Shown here one piece after another: positions 10,673 through 19,992 of a DNA stretch of 53,604 bases. The position numbers and the translations under genes were made by a program. Positions within the stretch are counted from its first letter, which is position 1. Each line of letters opens with the position of its first letter. The DNA lies in the NCBI GenBank assembly GCA_018303185.1, contig JAGVYR010000002.1, positions 1-53,604 of the forward strand. The letters are read 5' to 3'. The notes beneath the pieces were generated by a model. It saw nothing but the letters and a program-made list of their open reading frames with translations. It was not told the DNA's origin and made no database searches. Source of the DNA: Candidatus Woesearchaeota archaeon (lineage in GTDB: Archaea; Nanobdellota; Nanobdellia; Woesearchaeales; GW2011-AR4).

Positions 10673-11932
10673 ATGGATAGTGGCACTTCTCATGTTTTTG
10701 GCATTATAAAGGAGATTGGAGATGCCTCCAGAGACGGGTATGCGCTGATTGACAGCAGCTATAGAGTAATGTGGGTGAACAAGGCACTTGAGCTGAAGGG
10801 CTTCAGGCTTGACAATGTCCACGGAGAGCCTTATTTCAGGGCATTTAACGGAAAGGATGAAGCGGATGAGAACTGCTCCACTGCAAAGGCATTCAGGACA
10901 GGAAAGACAGAAACGAAGCTTGAGAAAGGAAGCGACGGGACTGAATATGAAGTTACGTCAATCCCGCTGAAGGTTGACGGGGCTGTGAAATACGTGCTGG
11001 AAATAAGCAGGGCAGCACATGGCGAAGAAAAGCAGAAGGAAGATCTTTTAGGGGATTACGATTTCTTCGAAGATGCCATAAGCAGGCTGCCGGAAGGATT
11101 TGCAGCTGTTGATTCTTCAGGAAAGCAGAGCATAGTGAATGACAAGTTCTGCAGCATGGTCGGCTTCAGCAGGGAAGAGCTTCTGGGGCAAACGGCGCCG
11201 TTCAAATACTGGGCTGAGGAAAATTATGGAGAGATAGAGCACGCCCTGCGGCAAACGCTTGAAGGGATTTCGAGGGGATGGGAGCTTATATTCAAGAAAA
11301 AAAGCGGAGACAGGTTCTGCGCGCTCATTTTTCCGGTTAAGATATCAAAGCCCAACGGAGAGGATGTATTCATTACAACTGTAAAGGACGTGACTGAGGA
11401 AAAAATGGCAGAAGACGAGCTGCTGAAATTCAAGCTGGGCATTGACAGGTCGCATGAGGTTGTTTTCATCACAGACAGGGAAGGGCACATCACTTACGCC
11501 AACCCGCAGTTTGAGAAGTCATACGGCTACCCGAAAGAAGAATATCTGGACAAAACTCCCAGAATCATAAAATCTGGAATCCTGCAGAAGGATGTTTACG
11601 ACAATTTCTGGAAAACCCTGCTGTCTAAGCTGGCTGTATCAGGGGAAATAACCAATAAGGCAAAAGACGGCAGGCTGCTGGTAATGCAGAGTTCTGCCAA
11701 CCCTATACTGGGCAAGGATGGAGAGATAATAGGCTTTTTGGCTATACAGCGTGAGATCACAGAGCGCAAAGCCATGGAAGATAAACTGAAAGCTGAGGGC
11801 GAAACCCTGAGGCAGAAAATCCAGGAGATGGAGAGATTCCACAAGGTTGCAGTTGGAAGGGAGCTGAGAATGATTGAGCTGAAGAGGAAAATAAGGGAAC
11901 TTGAGGGCATGCTTGAAAGGGAAGGGAAATAA
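10673..11932 (+). CDS. Multi-PAS domain sensor protein with C-terminal coiled coil, no kinase domain
   Basis: 419 aa; PAS-type segments ('FAAVDSSGKQSIVNDKFCSMVGFSREELLGQ', 'VVFITDREGHITYANPQFEKSYGYPKEEYL...'), PAC-like ends, terminal 'ERFHKVAVGRELRMIELKRKIRELEGML'. Confidence 0.88.
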   Translation: MDSGTSHVFGIIKEIGDASRDGYALIDSSYRVMWVNKALELKGFRLDNVHGEPYFRAFNGKDEADENCSTAKAFRTGKTETKLEKGSDGTEYEVTSIPLKVDGAVKYVLEISRAAHGEEKQKEDLLGDYDFFEDAISRLPEGFAAVDSSGKQSIVNDKFCSMVGFSREELLGQTAPFKYWAEENYGEIEHALRQTLEGISRGWELIFKKKSGDRFCALIFPVKISKPNGEDVFITTVKDVTEEKMAEDELLKFKLGIDRSHEVVFITDREGHITYANPQFEKSYGYPKEEYLDKTPRIIKSGILQKDVYDNFWKTLLSKLAVSGEITNKAKDGRLLVMQSSANPILGKDGEIIGFLAIQREITERKAMEDKLKAEGETLRQKIQEMERFHKVAVGRELRMIELKRKIRELEGMLEREGK

Positions 11933-14166
11933 TGAGAATAACATATAAGATGCTTCTTGTGTTCTCGCTGGTAGCAATGCTTCTGGCTTTTCTGGGCTAT
12001 ATCTCCTTCAAAACAAGCGAAAACGCGATGAAAGAGTCCATTGGCCAGAGCGTGGTATCGCTGGCGGAAATAATAATGGAGAATATAAATGCAAATATAG
12101 CTGCCAAGCTCCAGGAATTCCGCCTATACTCAAAAAGCCCAATGGTCATAGAGAGCCTGAAGGCGTCCAATGAGGAATTTGGGAAGCTTGAGGATGTACA
12201 GGGCTATATCGGGCAGAAGGACAGGGAGTGGATTTCTGCACGGAAGGATGAAATCACTCCGTTTATGCAGAGCCGCATGAACAACAGCGTGGCAGCTGAC
12301 ATGAAAAGAAGGACGGATTTCTTTGAAAAAGAATATGGCTACAGGGTTTATGGCGAAGTGTTCATTACAAACAAGTATGGCGCGAACATTGCCCAGACAG
12401 GCAGGACTTCCGACTACAGGCAGGATGATGAGGAATGGTGGCGGGCTGCCAGGAAAAGCGAGGTATACCTCAGCGAAGTGAATTATGATGAAAGCTTGGA
12501 TGCTTATTCCCTTGACATAGGGATGAGGATTGATGACAGCGACGGGAATTTTCTTGGTGTTATGAAGATTGTGCTTAACATAGAGGACATCATAAATGCC
12601 ATAGAGTCTTTCAGTCCGGCAGGAACCGGCAAAGAGAACGCAACGAGCTTTTTGCTGCTTACCAAAGACGGGAAGCTTATATATTCGTCGGAACATTATG
12701 AGTTCCTTGAGGACAAATCAGACTTTTTGTCCCATCATGTATCCGATGTATCCGGAAAAGAAAGCCGGAGGTATTTCGTATCCGAAGGCGACGAGCCCGG
12801 AGAGGGAGAGGAGCTCTTTGCGCATGCCCATTCCAAGGGAATAAAAAACATTGCCGATCCTGGGTGGATTTTGATAGTGGAGCGCCGGACAGAAGAGCTT
12901 TTTGCGCCTGTATTCAGGCTGCGGAAGTTCGAGATTATTGCCACTATCGCCCTTGTGGTGTCCGTGCTTGGCGTAGGCTTCATTTTCTCAAGGATGGTCG
13001 CAAAGCCTATCATGGAGCTGCAGAAGGGAACAGCGGTCATAGCGGGAGGGAACCTTGACTTTAAGACTGACATTGCAACCAAGGACGAAATCGGCGAGCT
13101 GGCAAAATCCTTCGACACCATGGTTTCTGAGCTGAAAAGGTCAAGGCTTGCGCTTGAGAGGCACCAGGAAGAGCTTGAAGGGCAGGTTGAAGACAGGACA
13201 AGGCAGCTTCACAGGAAGATTGAGGAAGCGGAGCTGAGCAAGAGGGCGACCATGAATATCCTTGAAGACATGGAGGAGGCTAACAGGAAGCTGATAGAGT
13301 CACAGGAAAAGCTGAAAGGGCACGTTGGAGAATTGAAGAAGCTGGACGCGCAGAAGGACCAGTTCATTTCCATAGCGGCGCATGAGCTGAAAACGCCCCT
13401 GACAAGCATAAAGGGCTTCTCCGACCTGCTTATGAAGAAGGAAATATCCGAAAATGCGGAGCTGAGGGGGAAATACCTTGGCGTCATATTCAAGGACACG
13501 AAAAGGCTGAGCGAACTCATAACGAACATACTTGAATTGTCAAGGATGGACATCGGGACGCTGAAAATAGCATGGCAAAGCATAAAGATAGACGAGCTGA
13601 TAAATGAAGTGAGGGAGCAGATGGATATCATAATACGGAACAAGGGAATAGATTCCGAATACAATGTTGAGGAAGGGCTTCTTGCAATTGCCCTTGACAG
13701 GGACAAGATAATACAGGTGCTTTCCAACATCATCAATAATGCGGTGCATTATACCGAGAAAGGAAAAATTTCCGTGGGTGTAAATAGGCAGGGAGAAGAC
13801 GTGCTGTTCAGCGTTGCCGATACCGGCATTGGAATTCCGGAGGAGCATATTGGCAAGATGTTCCAGAGGTTTTACCAGGTTGACAATCCTTTGACGAGGA
13901 AGATAGGGGGCAGCGGCCTTGGGCTGTCCTTGTGCAAGGGCTTTGTGGAAGCAATGGGGGGCAGAATATGGGTTGAAAGCAAAGTGGGAAAAGGGTCTGT
14001 GTTTTACTTTACAATACCCTTGAACAGAGGAGACGCCAAGAATGAAGAAATAAGTATCTTCAAGGAAGCAGAGGCAGCCAAATCGCCCTATATGCCGGAG
14101 CCCGGCGAAAAAATTGAGTCAGGCATGCCAATTCCAGACACTGCCGTGAAAAACAGCAGGCTGTGA
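11932..14166 (+). CDS. Cache-HAMP sensor histidine kinase
   Basis: 744 aa; N-terminal TM and extracellular sensor, second TM, HAMP, H-box 'ISIAAHELKTPLTSIKGF', N/G boxes 'NIINNAVHYTEKGKI', 'VADTGIGIPEEHIGKMF', 'GGSGLGLSLCKGF'. Start overlaps the stop of the PAS gene (TAATG). Confidence 0.95.
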   Translation: MRITYKMLLVFSLVAMLLAFLGYISFKTSENAMKESIGQSVVSLAEIIMENINANIAAKLQEFRLYSKSPMVIESLKASNEEFGKLEDVQGYIGQKDREWISARKDEITPFMQSRMNNSVAADMKRRTDFFEKEYGYRVYGEVFITNKYGANIAQTGRTSDYRQDDEEWWRAARKSEVYLSEVNYDESLDAYSLDIGMRIDDSDGNFLGVMKIVLNIEDIINAIESFSPAGTGKENATSFLLLTKDGKLIYSSEHYEFLEDKSDFLSHHVSDVSGKESRRYFVSEGDEPGEGEELFAHAHSKGIKNIADPGWILIVERRTEELFAPVFRLRKFEIIATIALVVSVLGVGFIFSRMVAKPIMELQKGTAVIAGGNLDFKTDIATKDEIGELAKSFDTMVSELKRSRLALERHQEELEGQVEDRTRQLHRKIEEAELSKRATMNILEDMEEANRKLIESQEKLKGHVGELKKLDAQKDQFISIAAHELKTPLTSIKGFSDLLMKKEISENAELRGKYLGVIFKDTKRLSELITNILELSRMDIGTLKIAWQSIKIDELINEVREQMDIIIRNKGIDSEYNVEEGLLAIALDRDKIIQVLSNIINNAVHYTEKGKISVGVNRQGEDVLFSVADTGIGIPEEHIGKMFQRFYQVDNPLTRKIGGSGLGLSLCKGFVEAMGGRIWVESKVGKGSVFYFTIPLNRGDAKNEEISIFKEAEAAKSPYMPEPGEKIESGMPIPDTAVKNSRL

Positions 14167-14399
14167 AACCGATCAAAATGACTTTGGATATAAAAGCGGA
14201 AGTGATAAGGATAATGAAGCCTTTGTTCGGCGAGGAGATAGAGAAAACCATCTCCGGCCTATATGACAATGAGCATCCGCAGGAGATATTCAATGCGGCG
14301 CACAGCCTGCTTACGGATTTTATCGGAGAGGAGAGCGCAGACTCGCTGCTGCAGGAAATCCTGGAGAAATTTCCCAGGCTGAATGCCAGGCTGCATTAA
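14163..14399 (+). CDS. Small helical protein, cassette copy A (paralog of 29914..30159)
   Basis: 78 aa; GTG start overlapping the HK stop; 'EVIRIMKPLFGEEIEKTISGLYDNEHPQEIFNAAHSLLTDFIGEESADSLL' matches the paralog through its length. Confidence 0.85.
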   Translation: MKPIKMTLDIKAEVIRIMKPLFGEEIEKTISGLYDNEHPQEIFNAAHSLLTDFIGEESADSLLQEILEKFPRLNARLH

Positions 14400-14415
14400 A
14401 GGAGGAGGATGAAAA

Positions 14416-14826
14416 ATGGGAAAAAAAGCAATTTTATCAGCAGGCATGGCTCTGGCCGTACTGACAGGCTTAAGCGGCACTGCTTCTGCGCAAGGAATCA
14501 AAGCGGATTTAACAGATGCGATACCCGAGCTTGCCATAGCTATGGTGTCGCTTGCGGGCATGGCAGTTCTTATCCCCAAGACCCGCGAAATCGGCGGGGC
14601 CCTGGGAAAGGCATTTAACTTCATAAAGCTCGGGCTGCTGCTTCTTTGCCTGTCTTTTTTGTGGGTGGCAATGGCGGAATTAAAAGGCATAGAGGAAACA
14701 AGGACGGCAGAGCTGGTCTTCGAGGGCTTGTCAATATTGAGCGTGATGTTCGTGGCGATGGGGCCATACTATTTTGCAGAGTTCCTGAAGTCAAGCAAAA
14801 TGGCTGCAAGGGATAAAAAAGGATAA
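14416..14826 (+). CDS. Small multi-pass membrane protein, cassette copy A
   Basis: 136 aa, several hydrophobic helices; GGAGGAGG upstream of the start. Confidence 0.8.
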   Translation: MGKKAILSAGMALAVLTGLSGTASAQGIKADLTDAIPELAIAMVSLAGMAVLIPKTREIGGALGKAFNFIKLGLLLLCLSFLWVAMAELKGIEETRTAELVFEGLSILSVMFVAMGPYYFAEFLKSSKMAARDKKG

Positions 14827-14846
14827 AAAACGCTGAAAATTTATCC
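14812..14846. promoter_or_regulatory. GGATAAA operator-like cluster between convergent genes
   Basis: GGATAAA at 14812 and 14821, TTTATCC at 14840 (GGATAAA-N12-TTTATCC). Confidence 0.45.
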
Positions 14847-14892
14847 TGTATTGGGCGAAGGAAGCAAATAAAAAAGGGGATGAGAAGAGGAG

Positions 14893-15255
14893 CTAAAGAA
14901 GCCTTTTTACCCTTCTTACAAGCTCGTCATTGTCGAAGGGCTTTGTTATGTAGTCAAGCACATCAAGCTTTTCAAGCGCATCCTTTCCTGTCTCTGAAAA
15001 GCGGGCAACAGTGAGGAAGGCTATCTTTAAATTCTTTCCTGCAGGGCTCTGCCTGATCTTTTCTGTTGTTTCCCTGCCTGACATCCCGGGCATCATCATA
15101 TCCATAAGTATGATGTCCGGCTTTTCCCTTTCCAGCATATCAAGGCATTCCTGCCCTGACGAGGCTGCGGTTACATGGTCGCCGCTGCTGCTGAAAATCG
15201 CCGCTACAAGCTCCCTGAGGCTCTCCTCGTCGTCAACAACCATTATATTTGCCAT
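14893..15255 (-). CDS. CheY-like response regulator receiver domain
   Basis: 120 aa; 'MVVDDEESLRELVAAIF', phosphoacceptor in 'DIILMDMMMPGMSG', 'FLTV', 'DYITKPFDNDEL'. Confidence 0.95.
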   Translation of the reverse strand: MANIMVVDDEESLRELVAAIFSSSGDHVTAASSGQECLDMLEREKPDIILMDMMMPGMSGRETTEKIRQSPAGKNLKIAFLTVARFSETGKDALEKLDVLDYITKPFDNDELVRRVKRLL

Positions 15256-15373
15256 TTTTCCTTCCTCTTTTTCCTTTGTTTATTAACTTTTCCCTGCAGC
15301 AGCTGCCGCCCCGCCTATGTTTTGACGAGAGGGGGCGGGGCAGCCATGCCGCGTCTCTGGGAACAGCCAAGCA

Positions 15374-15613
15374 TCATTGCACTGCGTAAAAGCTTCCCTT
15401 CCTTTTCATCCTTATGCTCCATAATTTCCTTCTTTCGTGCCTGTTCGGAGAGTAGACTTTTTTCTTCGATTCCAGTATCCTTATGTACTTGCTTATCGTG
15501 ACTCTGTTTTCCGTCCGTAAATGGAAGCATATCGCCTTCATTGTCGCAGGCTTTCTGCGCTTCCTGAGGAATGCAAGTATCTTTTTCTCGAAATCAGTTC
15601 TTGCCATTTTCAA
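15374..15613 (-). CDS. Small winged-helix DNA-binding protein
   Basis: 79 aa; 'FEKKILAFLRKRRKPATMKAICFHLRTENRVTISKYIRILESKKKVYS' looks like wHTH; start may be the second Met. Overlaps the end of the next minus-strand gene. Confidence 0.7.
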   Translation of the reverse strand: MKMARTDFEKKILAFLRKRRKPATMKAICFHLRTENRVTISKYIRILESKKKVYSPNRHERRKLWSIRMKRKGSFYAVQ

Positions 15614-16148
15614 GGTTTATTGTCCTGTCAGCGAACATTTCAACGTCTTTGATGAGGGAATCGCTGTCGTTCAGGATCATGTCTTCCTTCAGTATTATGA
15701 AAACTTTATTTGTGTTCTGCATGCTTTCCTCCACTGTAAGCTCGTGCGTGAATTTGAGTATGTCGTGGCTCTGCTCGTACATCAATAATGAGGACATTGT
15801 GTCGAAGATTACCGCGCTGCAGCTGTGCTTTGTTATTGACTCGTGAATTGCAGCCCTTATGTCATTGAGCTTTCTCGGCTCTTTGAGGAAGATGCAGTTT
15901 TCAGCCCTTTCCGGGCTCCTGTAATGGGATGTGAGCACGTCAATGAAGAAGAATTTTGAGAAGTTGATGTTCACTTCATCAAGGTATCTTATAACGTCGG
16001 CATACGGGCGGCTGAGGCAGACGTAGCATATCATGGCGCTTTTCTTCTCAACGCTTTTCACAAGCTCCGTAAGCTTTTCCTCGTATTCCTTTTCGCTCAG
16101 CATTACGAGGACGAAGCGGTTTTCAGATATTTCCTTTAAAAGATCCAT
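15594..16148 (-). CDS. KaiC/RecA-like protein lacking a recognisable Walker A motif (copy 1)
   Basis: 184 aa; similar to 30524..31057; Walker-B-like 'SAVIFDTMSSLLMYE'; no GxxxxGK[ST]. GGTGG just upstream of ATG. Confidence 0.75.
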   Translation of the reverse strand: MDLLKEISENRFVLVMLSEKEYEEKLTELVKSVEKKSAMICYVCLSRPYADVIRYLDEVNINFSKFFFIDVLTSHYRSPERAENCIFLKEPRKLNDIRAAIHESITKHSCSAVIFDTMSSLLMYEQSHDILKFTHELTVEESMQNTNKVFIILKEDMILNDSDSLIKDVEMFADRTINLENGKN

Positions 16149-16281
16149 GGTCCACCACTATAGTTGTTATCCGCTGGCTTTCCGCCTGCGTTCTGTTTTC
16201 AGGGCCTTCAAGCGGGATTAATGCACATGATGCAGTGAGCATGAGCAGCAACAGCAGCACAATCAGGCCTTTTTTATCCAT
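16123..16281 (-). CDS. 52-aa predicted lipoprotein (not in the supplied ORF track)
   Basis: Minus strand: MDKKGLIVLLLLLMLTASCALIPLEGPENRTQAESQRITTIVVDHGSFKGNI*; hydrophobic signal with lipobox-like TASC; overlaps the start of the KaiC-like gene by 26 nt (translational coupling). Confidence 0.65.
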   Translation of the reverse strand: MDKKGLIVLLLLLMLTASCALIPLEGPENRTQAESQRITTIVVDHGSFKGNI

Positions 16282-16327
16282 GCAGGATTAATTTCACCAT
16301 TACTTATTAAAGAACACGCTTATTTTG

Positions 16328-16355
16328 GGATAAATTACCTGTTTTTTGGGATAAA
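16328..16355. promoter_or_regulatory. GGATAAA operator-like cluster upstream of the lipoprotein/KaiC-like unit
   Basis: GGGATAAATT twice, half-sites at 16328 and 16349 (21-bp phase). Confidence 0.6.
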
Positions 16356-16582
16356 TTGCAGGTTTTTGCTGTTTCATCTGCTTATGTTTGTGTAAAGTAA
16401 AGTTCTTAATGTCCAAGCGCCGGCTATGGCGGTGCGATGGTTTTCCGCTTCGCTCCAAACTTGCTGCCCCTGTCCTGAAATGCAGCCATCCTGACATGGC
16501 CTTGCCGCCTTTCAAACGCCCCAATCTTACCAAAAAACAGGCAGTTCAATACCAAAAAACAGGCAATAAGAAGCCAGCATAA

Positions 16583-16984
16583 CTATCCTCTCTCCCTTAT
16601 CCACTCCACAAACTTCCAGTCTGCTGTCCTTGTGTGGGAGGAGAGCCATTCTGAGCCGAACCTTGCGACTTCCATGGCAAAGTCCTCCTCATACTCGCCC
16701 ATGTCAAGCCTCTTCTTTATGGCTGCAATCTTCTCAAGGAAGGAAAGGTGCTCGACGCAGTGCCCGTCAAGCCCCGGGTAATTGTTGTCCGCAAAATGAG
16801 CCTCTTCAGCGGCAAAATGCTCCCTGGCATGGTTTTCCATGAAAATGACAAATTCCTCTATCCTTGCTTCCCCCACGCCAATAACGCAGCTGTCGTAGAA
16901 CTCATTGACCTTGCTGAAGAATTCCTTGTGCTGCCTGTCAAGAAGCGGATTGCCCATTGAAAATCTGTCTTCCCAGGTTATCAT
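16583..16984 (-). CDS. Hemerythrin-like metal-binding protein
   Basis: 133 aa; 'MITWEDRFSMGNPLLDRQHKEFF', 'HAREHFAAEEAHF', 'GHCVEHLSF', 'SHTRTADWKF': canonical spaced His/Glu/Asp ligands. Confidence 0.92.
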   Translation of the reverse strand: MITWEDRFSMGNPLLDRQHKEFFSKVNEFYDSCVIGVGEARIEEFVIFMENHAREHFAAEEAHFADNNYPGLDGHCVEHLSFLEKIAAIKKRLDMGEYEEDFAMEVARFGSEWLSSHTRTADWKFVEWIRERG

Positions 16985-17284
16985 TTTGGACAGTGTTTTT
17001 TATTGGGGTTTTGCATATTGAATTTGCGCTGTTCTTTTCTGCATCATTATTGAAAATTCCGCAAGAAATTTGGATTGGGTTTCTTTGCATTTATTTTTTT
17101 CTTTCATCTTTAATGTTTAATTTTTATTGTGTTTTTTCTCGTTGTTTTGCTTTTTATTTTATTCTCTGCCTTCCTTTGTTTTTCGTTTGATTTTTTGCCG
17201 CGTTATCGGCCCGCACTTGATGTTTCCAGCTTTGTTTTATCCTTAACCCGCTCCGCAGTTCCAGCTGCGGCTTTATCGGGTCCG

Positions 17285-17602
17285 CTATGCTTTGCCAAGC
17301 TCCTTCTCCAGCTCCCTTATCCTGTTCTTCAGCTCAACCATCCTCAATTCACGCCCGACAGTCACCTTTTGAAACCTTTCAAGCTCTTCAGTCCTGGCCT
17401 TCACAATCTGTATCTCATTCTGCAGGCTCCTGTTCGCTTCTCCCATCTCTTTTGAGTTCAGCTCAAGGGAGCGCTCCATCAGGGTCCTGTCCTCGTCAAA
17501 ATGGATGTAGGTATCGCTGACTGCATCAAGGAAATCCTTCAATCCCGAAGGCACACCGCTGCCGAAATACTTCCTCAGCTGCCTCTCAAGTATCTTATGC
17601 AT
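17285..17602 (-). CDS. Coiled-coil signalling adaptor-like protein with VGRELRM motif
   Basis: 105 aa; 'ILERQLRKYFG...FLDAVSDTYIHFDEDRTLMERSLELNSKEMGEAN' plus 'ERFQKVTVGRELRMVELKNRIRELEKEL', segments that normally sit between sensor and kinase domains. Confidence 0.75.
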   Translation of the reverse strand: MHKILERQLRKYFGSGVPSGLKDFLDAVSDTYIHFDEDRTLMERSLELNSKEMGEANRSLQNEIQIVKARTEELERFQKVTVGRELRMVELKNRIRELEKELGKA

Positions 17603-18719
17603 CCTCGCTAAGCACCGTTATTGTCATGGTCTGGTTGTGCAGCTGGCACTGCTTCTCCGAAGGCGCAGTAGGGCATATCTCGCCGTAGGAGTAAAAGCCG
17701 GTTATCGCAGCCTTCTCGCCCAGCACATTCCTTACAGCCTCTATCTCCTCTTCAACCCTTTCCTTAAGCACAAGCTTCCTTCCTATGCAGCTTATCAAAA
17801 CAGCAAGCTGGGCTTTTCCGGACTTGATGCTCATGGAAGCTGCGCCGCCTGCACCGTCTATGAGCCTGTCAAAATTTGCCTTCATAAGGGTTGCAATTGT
17901 GCCTTCAGGCATGTCCCCTGCAAAAGTCAGGCTTTGCCCCTTCTCGTCCACTCCCAAAATGGTCCTGACAACCTCGGCCTCCCCATTCTTTGCCTTCAGC
18001 TTCAAAGACAGCGGAAAGAGAAGCCCCGTGCCGGGAAGCCCTGCGGCCTGCTTCCCGAGGTAATCTTTGTAGAGCTTCAGCGCAGGCTTTCCGTCCAGCT
18101 CATACAGAACATTGCCCTTTGATTTCGTGATCTTCCTTTCAACACCGAACGTGTCCCAGCCCCCTAATGAGCCGTAACCAACTTTCAAACTGCCATAAAA
18201 GCCTATGAACACGGCATTGCCCTCCTCGGGTGCCCTGTCCAGCCCAACAAATGTATGCTTAAAGTCAGCACCATCACCGACAAGGCCGCCTGTCACAGAG
18301 ACATCCGGCAGCACTTCAAGGATGCCATTAACAAGGGATGTACCATTAACTTTCAGTCCGTCAGAGAACACCATTGCATGCACCAGCCCCTCTTTCTTAA
18401 TGGAAGAGGCCAGTTTTCTGCCGACATCAAAGCTTTCCTCTGCATTCCCTATGCGGGCAGAAGCAAACTTCATCCCTGCCTTCTCAAACCGGACAGCGGT
18501 GACAGAGATTGTCCCGTCAGAAACCTCTGTCCCGAGAATCTCGCCTGCGGTGGAGCACATCACTATATGTGCAGACGGGTAAAATGCCTTTATCTCATCA
18601 AAATATTTTTTATCGCGAAGCAAAGATGCCGCGCCGAAAGCAAGCACGAGCTGCGCATCAACACCATTGGAAGAAATGTCCTTCCATCCCCTGTCCCATT
18701 TTTTCTGCTCAATCTTCAT
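17595..18719 (-). CDS. FIST domain sensor protein (FIST_N + FIST_C)
   Basis: 374 aa; 'VMCSTAGEILGTEVSDGTISVTAVRF', 'VTGGLVGDGADFKHTFV', C-terminal 'ITGFYSYGEICPT'. Confidence 0.9.
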   Translation of the reverse strand: MKIEQKKWDRGWKDISSNGVDAQLVLAFGAASLLRDKKYFDEIKAFYPSAHIVMCSTAGEILGTEVSDGTISVTAVRFEKAGMKFASARIGNAEESFDVGRKLASSIKKEGLVHAMVFSDGLKVNGTSLVNGILEVLPDVSVTGGLVGDGADFKHTFVGLDRAPEEGNAVFIGFYGSLKVGYGSLGGWDTFGVERKITKSKGNVLYELDGKPALKLYKDYLGKQAAGLPGTGLLFPLSLKLKAKNGEAEVVRTILGVDEKGQSLTFAGDMPEGTIATLMKANFDRLIDGAGGAASMSIKSGKAQLAVLISCIGRKLVLKERVEEEIEAVRNVLGEKAAITGFYSYGEICPTAPSEKQCQLHNQTMTITVLSEDA

Positions 18720-19946
18720 CTATGCACCTCCCTTTTCCTCCAGATCCTTCACCCTTTTCTTCAGCTCAACCATCCTCAATTCACGCCCGACAGCAACCTT
18801 GTTGAACTTCTCCAGCTCCTCGTTCTTGAGCTGCAGCTCCCTTGTCCTTTTCGCAACCTTTTCCTCAAGATCCTTTGTCGATTTCTCAAGGCTCAAAGCC
18901 ATTGAATTGAAGGCGTCAGTCAGTTCCCCGACTTCATCTTCAGTAACAGCTTCAATCTTCTTATAATCTCCCTTGCCAAGCTCCTTTGCAGCATCCTTGA
19001 GCCTCACAATAGGCTTTGACAGCTCCCTTGCAAGGAAAAAGCCGAAAAGCAGGCTGCCCAGCACGGATGCCGAAACTATCGCAACAAGGACAAGCTTCAT
19101 CTGCTTTAAGGGCATGAAAGCCTCCTCGCGGCTCATCTCAGCCAGCAGGCAAACGCTATGCCCGGGAATCCACTTATGGTAGCTTATAACCTCATCACCT
19201 GCATAATTGCTATGCAGCCCGAAATTGCTCAGCCCGGAAACGCACTCCCTTACCGCGCTGGAATCAATTCTTTTAGAATAAAATTCGGAATTGCGCCTTG
19301 ATTCGCTTACCAGCACGCTTTCCTTGCTTACAAGATATGTTTCTCCTGTCTCCCCAAGGCCTGCCCTTTCGGACATGAGGGCCCTTACCTTGCTGAGGCC
19401 TGTTATGCCCACTGCAACTCCCGTCAGATTACCATTTTCGTCCTTTACAGGAAATGAGGCCGATACTGCAATTCCGCCAATCGTCGAATCCATGTAGAAA
19501 TTCTGCACAAAAATCCCCTTTTTTCCATTGATGAAATACTCTTCAGCGCTTTTGTCATCGCCGAAAAAAGACGGGTCTGCGGAGGCTATCACTTTTCCTT
19601 CGGAAGACAGCAGCAATATGGGCCTGAAAGGGCTGCCTTTCTGTATTGCAAAAACCCTGTTGTTTATTACCTCCTGCTCTTCTTCTGAGATTTCAACAGA
19701 AGATGCTGACTTTGAAGCATGCTCAGCTATGACGTCAATTGTTGCAACATGCTCCACTTCACCGGCAAGGCCTGTAAAAAAATCATCCAGCTCACTTTCC
19801 TTGAGGGCAGAAATGCCCCGCATCTGCGCCTGTATCCTCTCGTTAAGAGCATTTTCAAGCACGAAATAGAAGGCAATACCAGATATGGCAGTGCTTATCA
19901 GCGCGACTGCGAGAACGGCAAGGGTAATTTTGTGCCTTATCTTCAT
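18720..19946 (-). CDS. Cache-HAMP membrane receptor with C-terminal VGRELRM coiled coil, no kinase domain
   Basis: 408 aa; N-terminal TM, dCache-like extracellular region, second TM, HAMP ('RELSKPIVRLKDAAKELGKGDY...EDEVGELTDAFNSMALSLE'), terminal 'EKFNKVAVGRELRMVELKKRVKDLEE'. Confidence 0.88.
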   Translation of the reverse strand: MKIRHKITLAVLAVALISTAISGIAFYFVLENALNERIQAQMRGISALKESELDDFFTGLAGEVEHVATIDVIAEHASKSASSVEISEEEQEVINNRVFAIQKGSPFRPILLLSSEGKVIASADPSFFGDDKSAEEYFINGKKGIFVQNFYMDSTIGGIAVSASFPVKDENGNLTGVAVGITGLSKVRALMSERAGLGETGETYLVSKESVLVSESRRNSEFYSKRIDSSAVRECVSGLSNFGLHSNYAGDEVISYHKWIPGHSVCLLAEMSREEAFMPLKQMKLVLVAIVSASVLGSLLFGFFLARELSKPIVRLKDAAKELGKGDYKKIEAVTEDEVGELTDAFNSMALSLEKSTKDLEEKVAKRTRELQLKNEELEKFNKVAVGRELRMVELKKRVKDLEEKGGA

Positions 19947-19992
19947 GCAGCTTCAATCCAAAAAGGGACATAAATACCTTACTTGCATTTCA

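Noticed and set aside
12130-12696. 188-aa minus ORF inside the histidine kinase (also 13209..13736 -)
   Set aside because: Fully antisense to a confidently assigned Cache-HAMP kinase; no domain pattern.
14821-14846. GGATAAA-N12-TTTATCC as an intrinsic terminator of the HK operon
   Set aside because: Position between convergent genes fits, but the same phased motif recurs upstream of other operons, the stem is AT-rich and no U-run follows; operator-like motif kept as preferred but less certain here.
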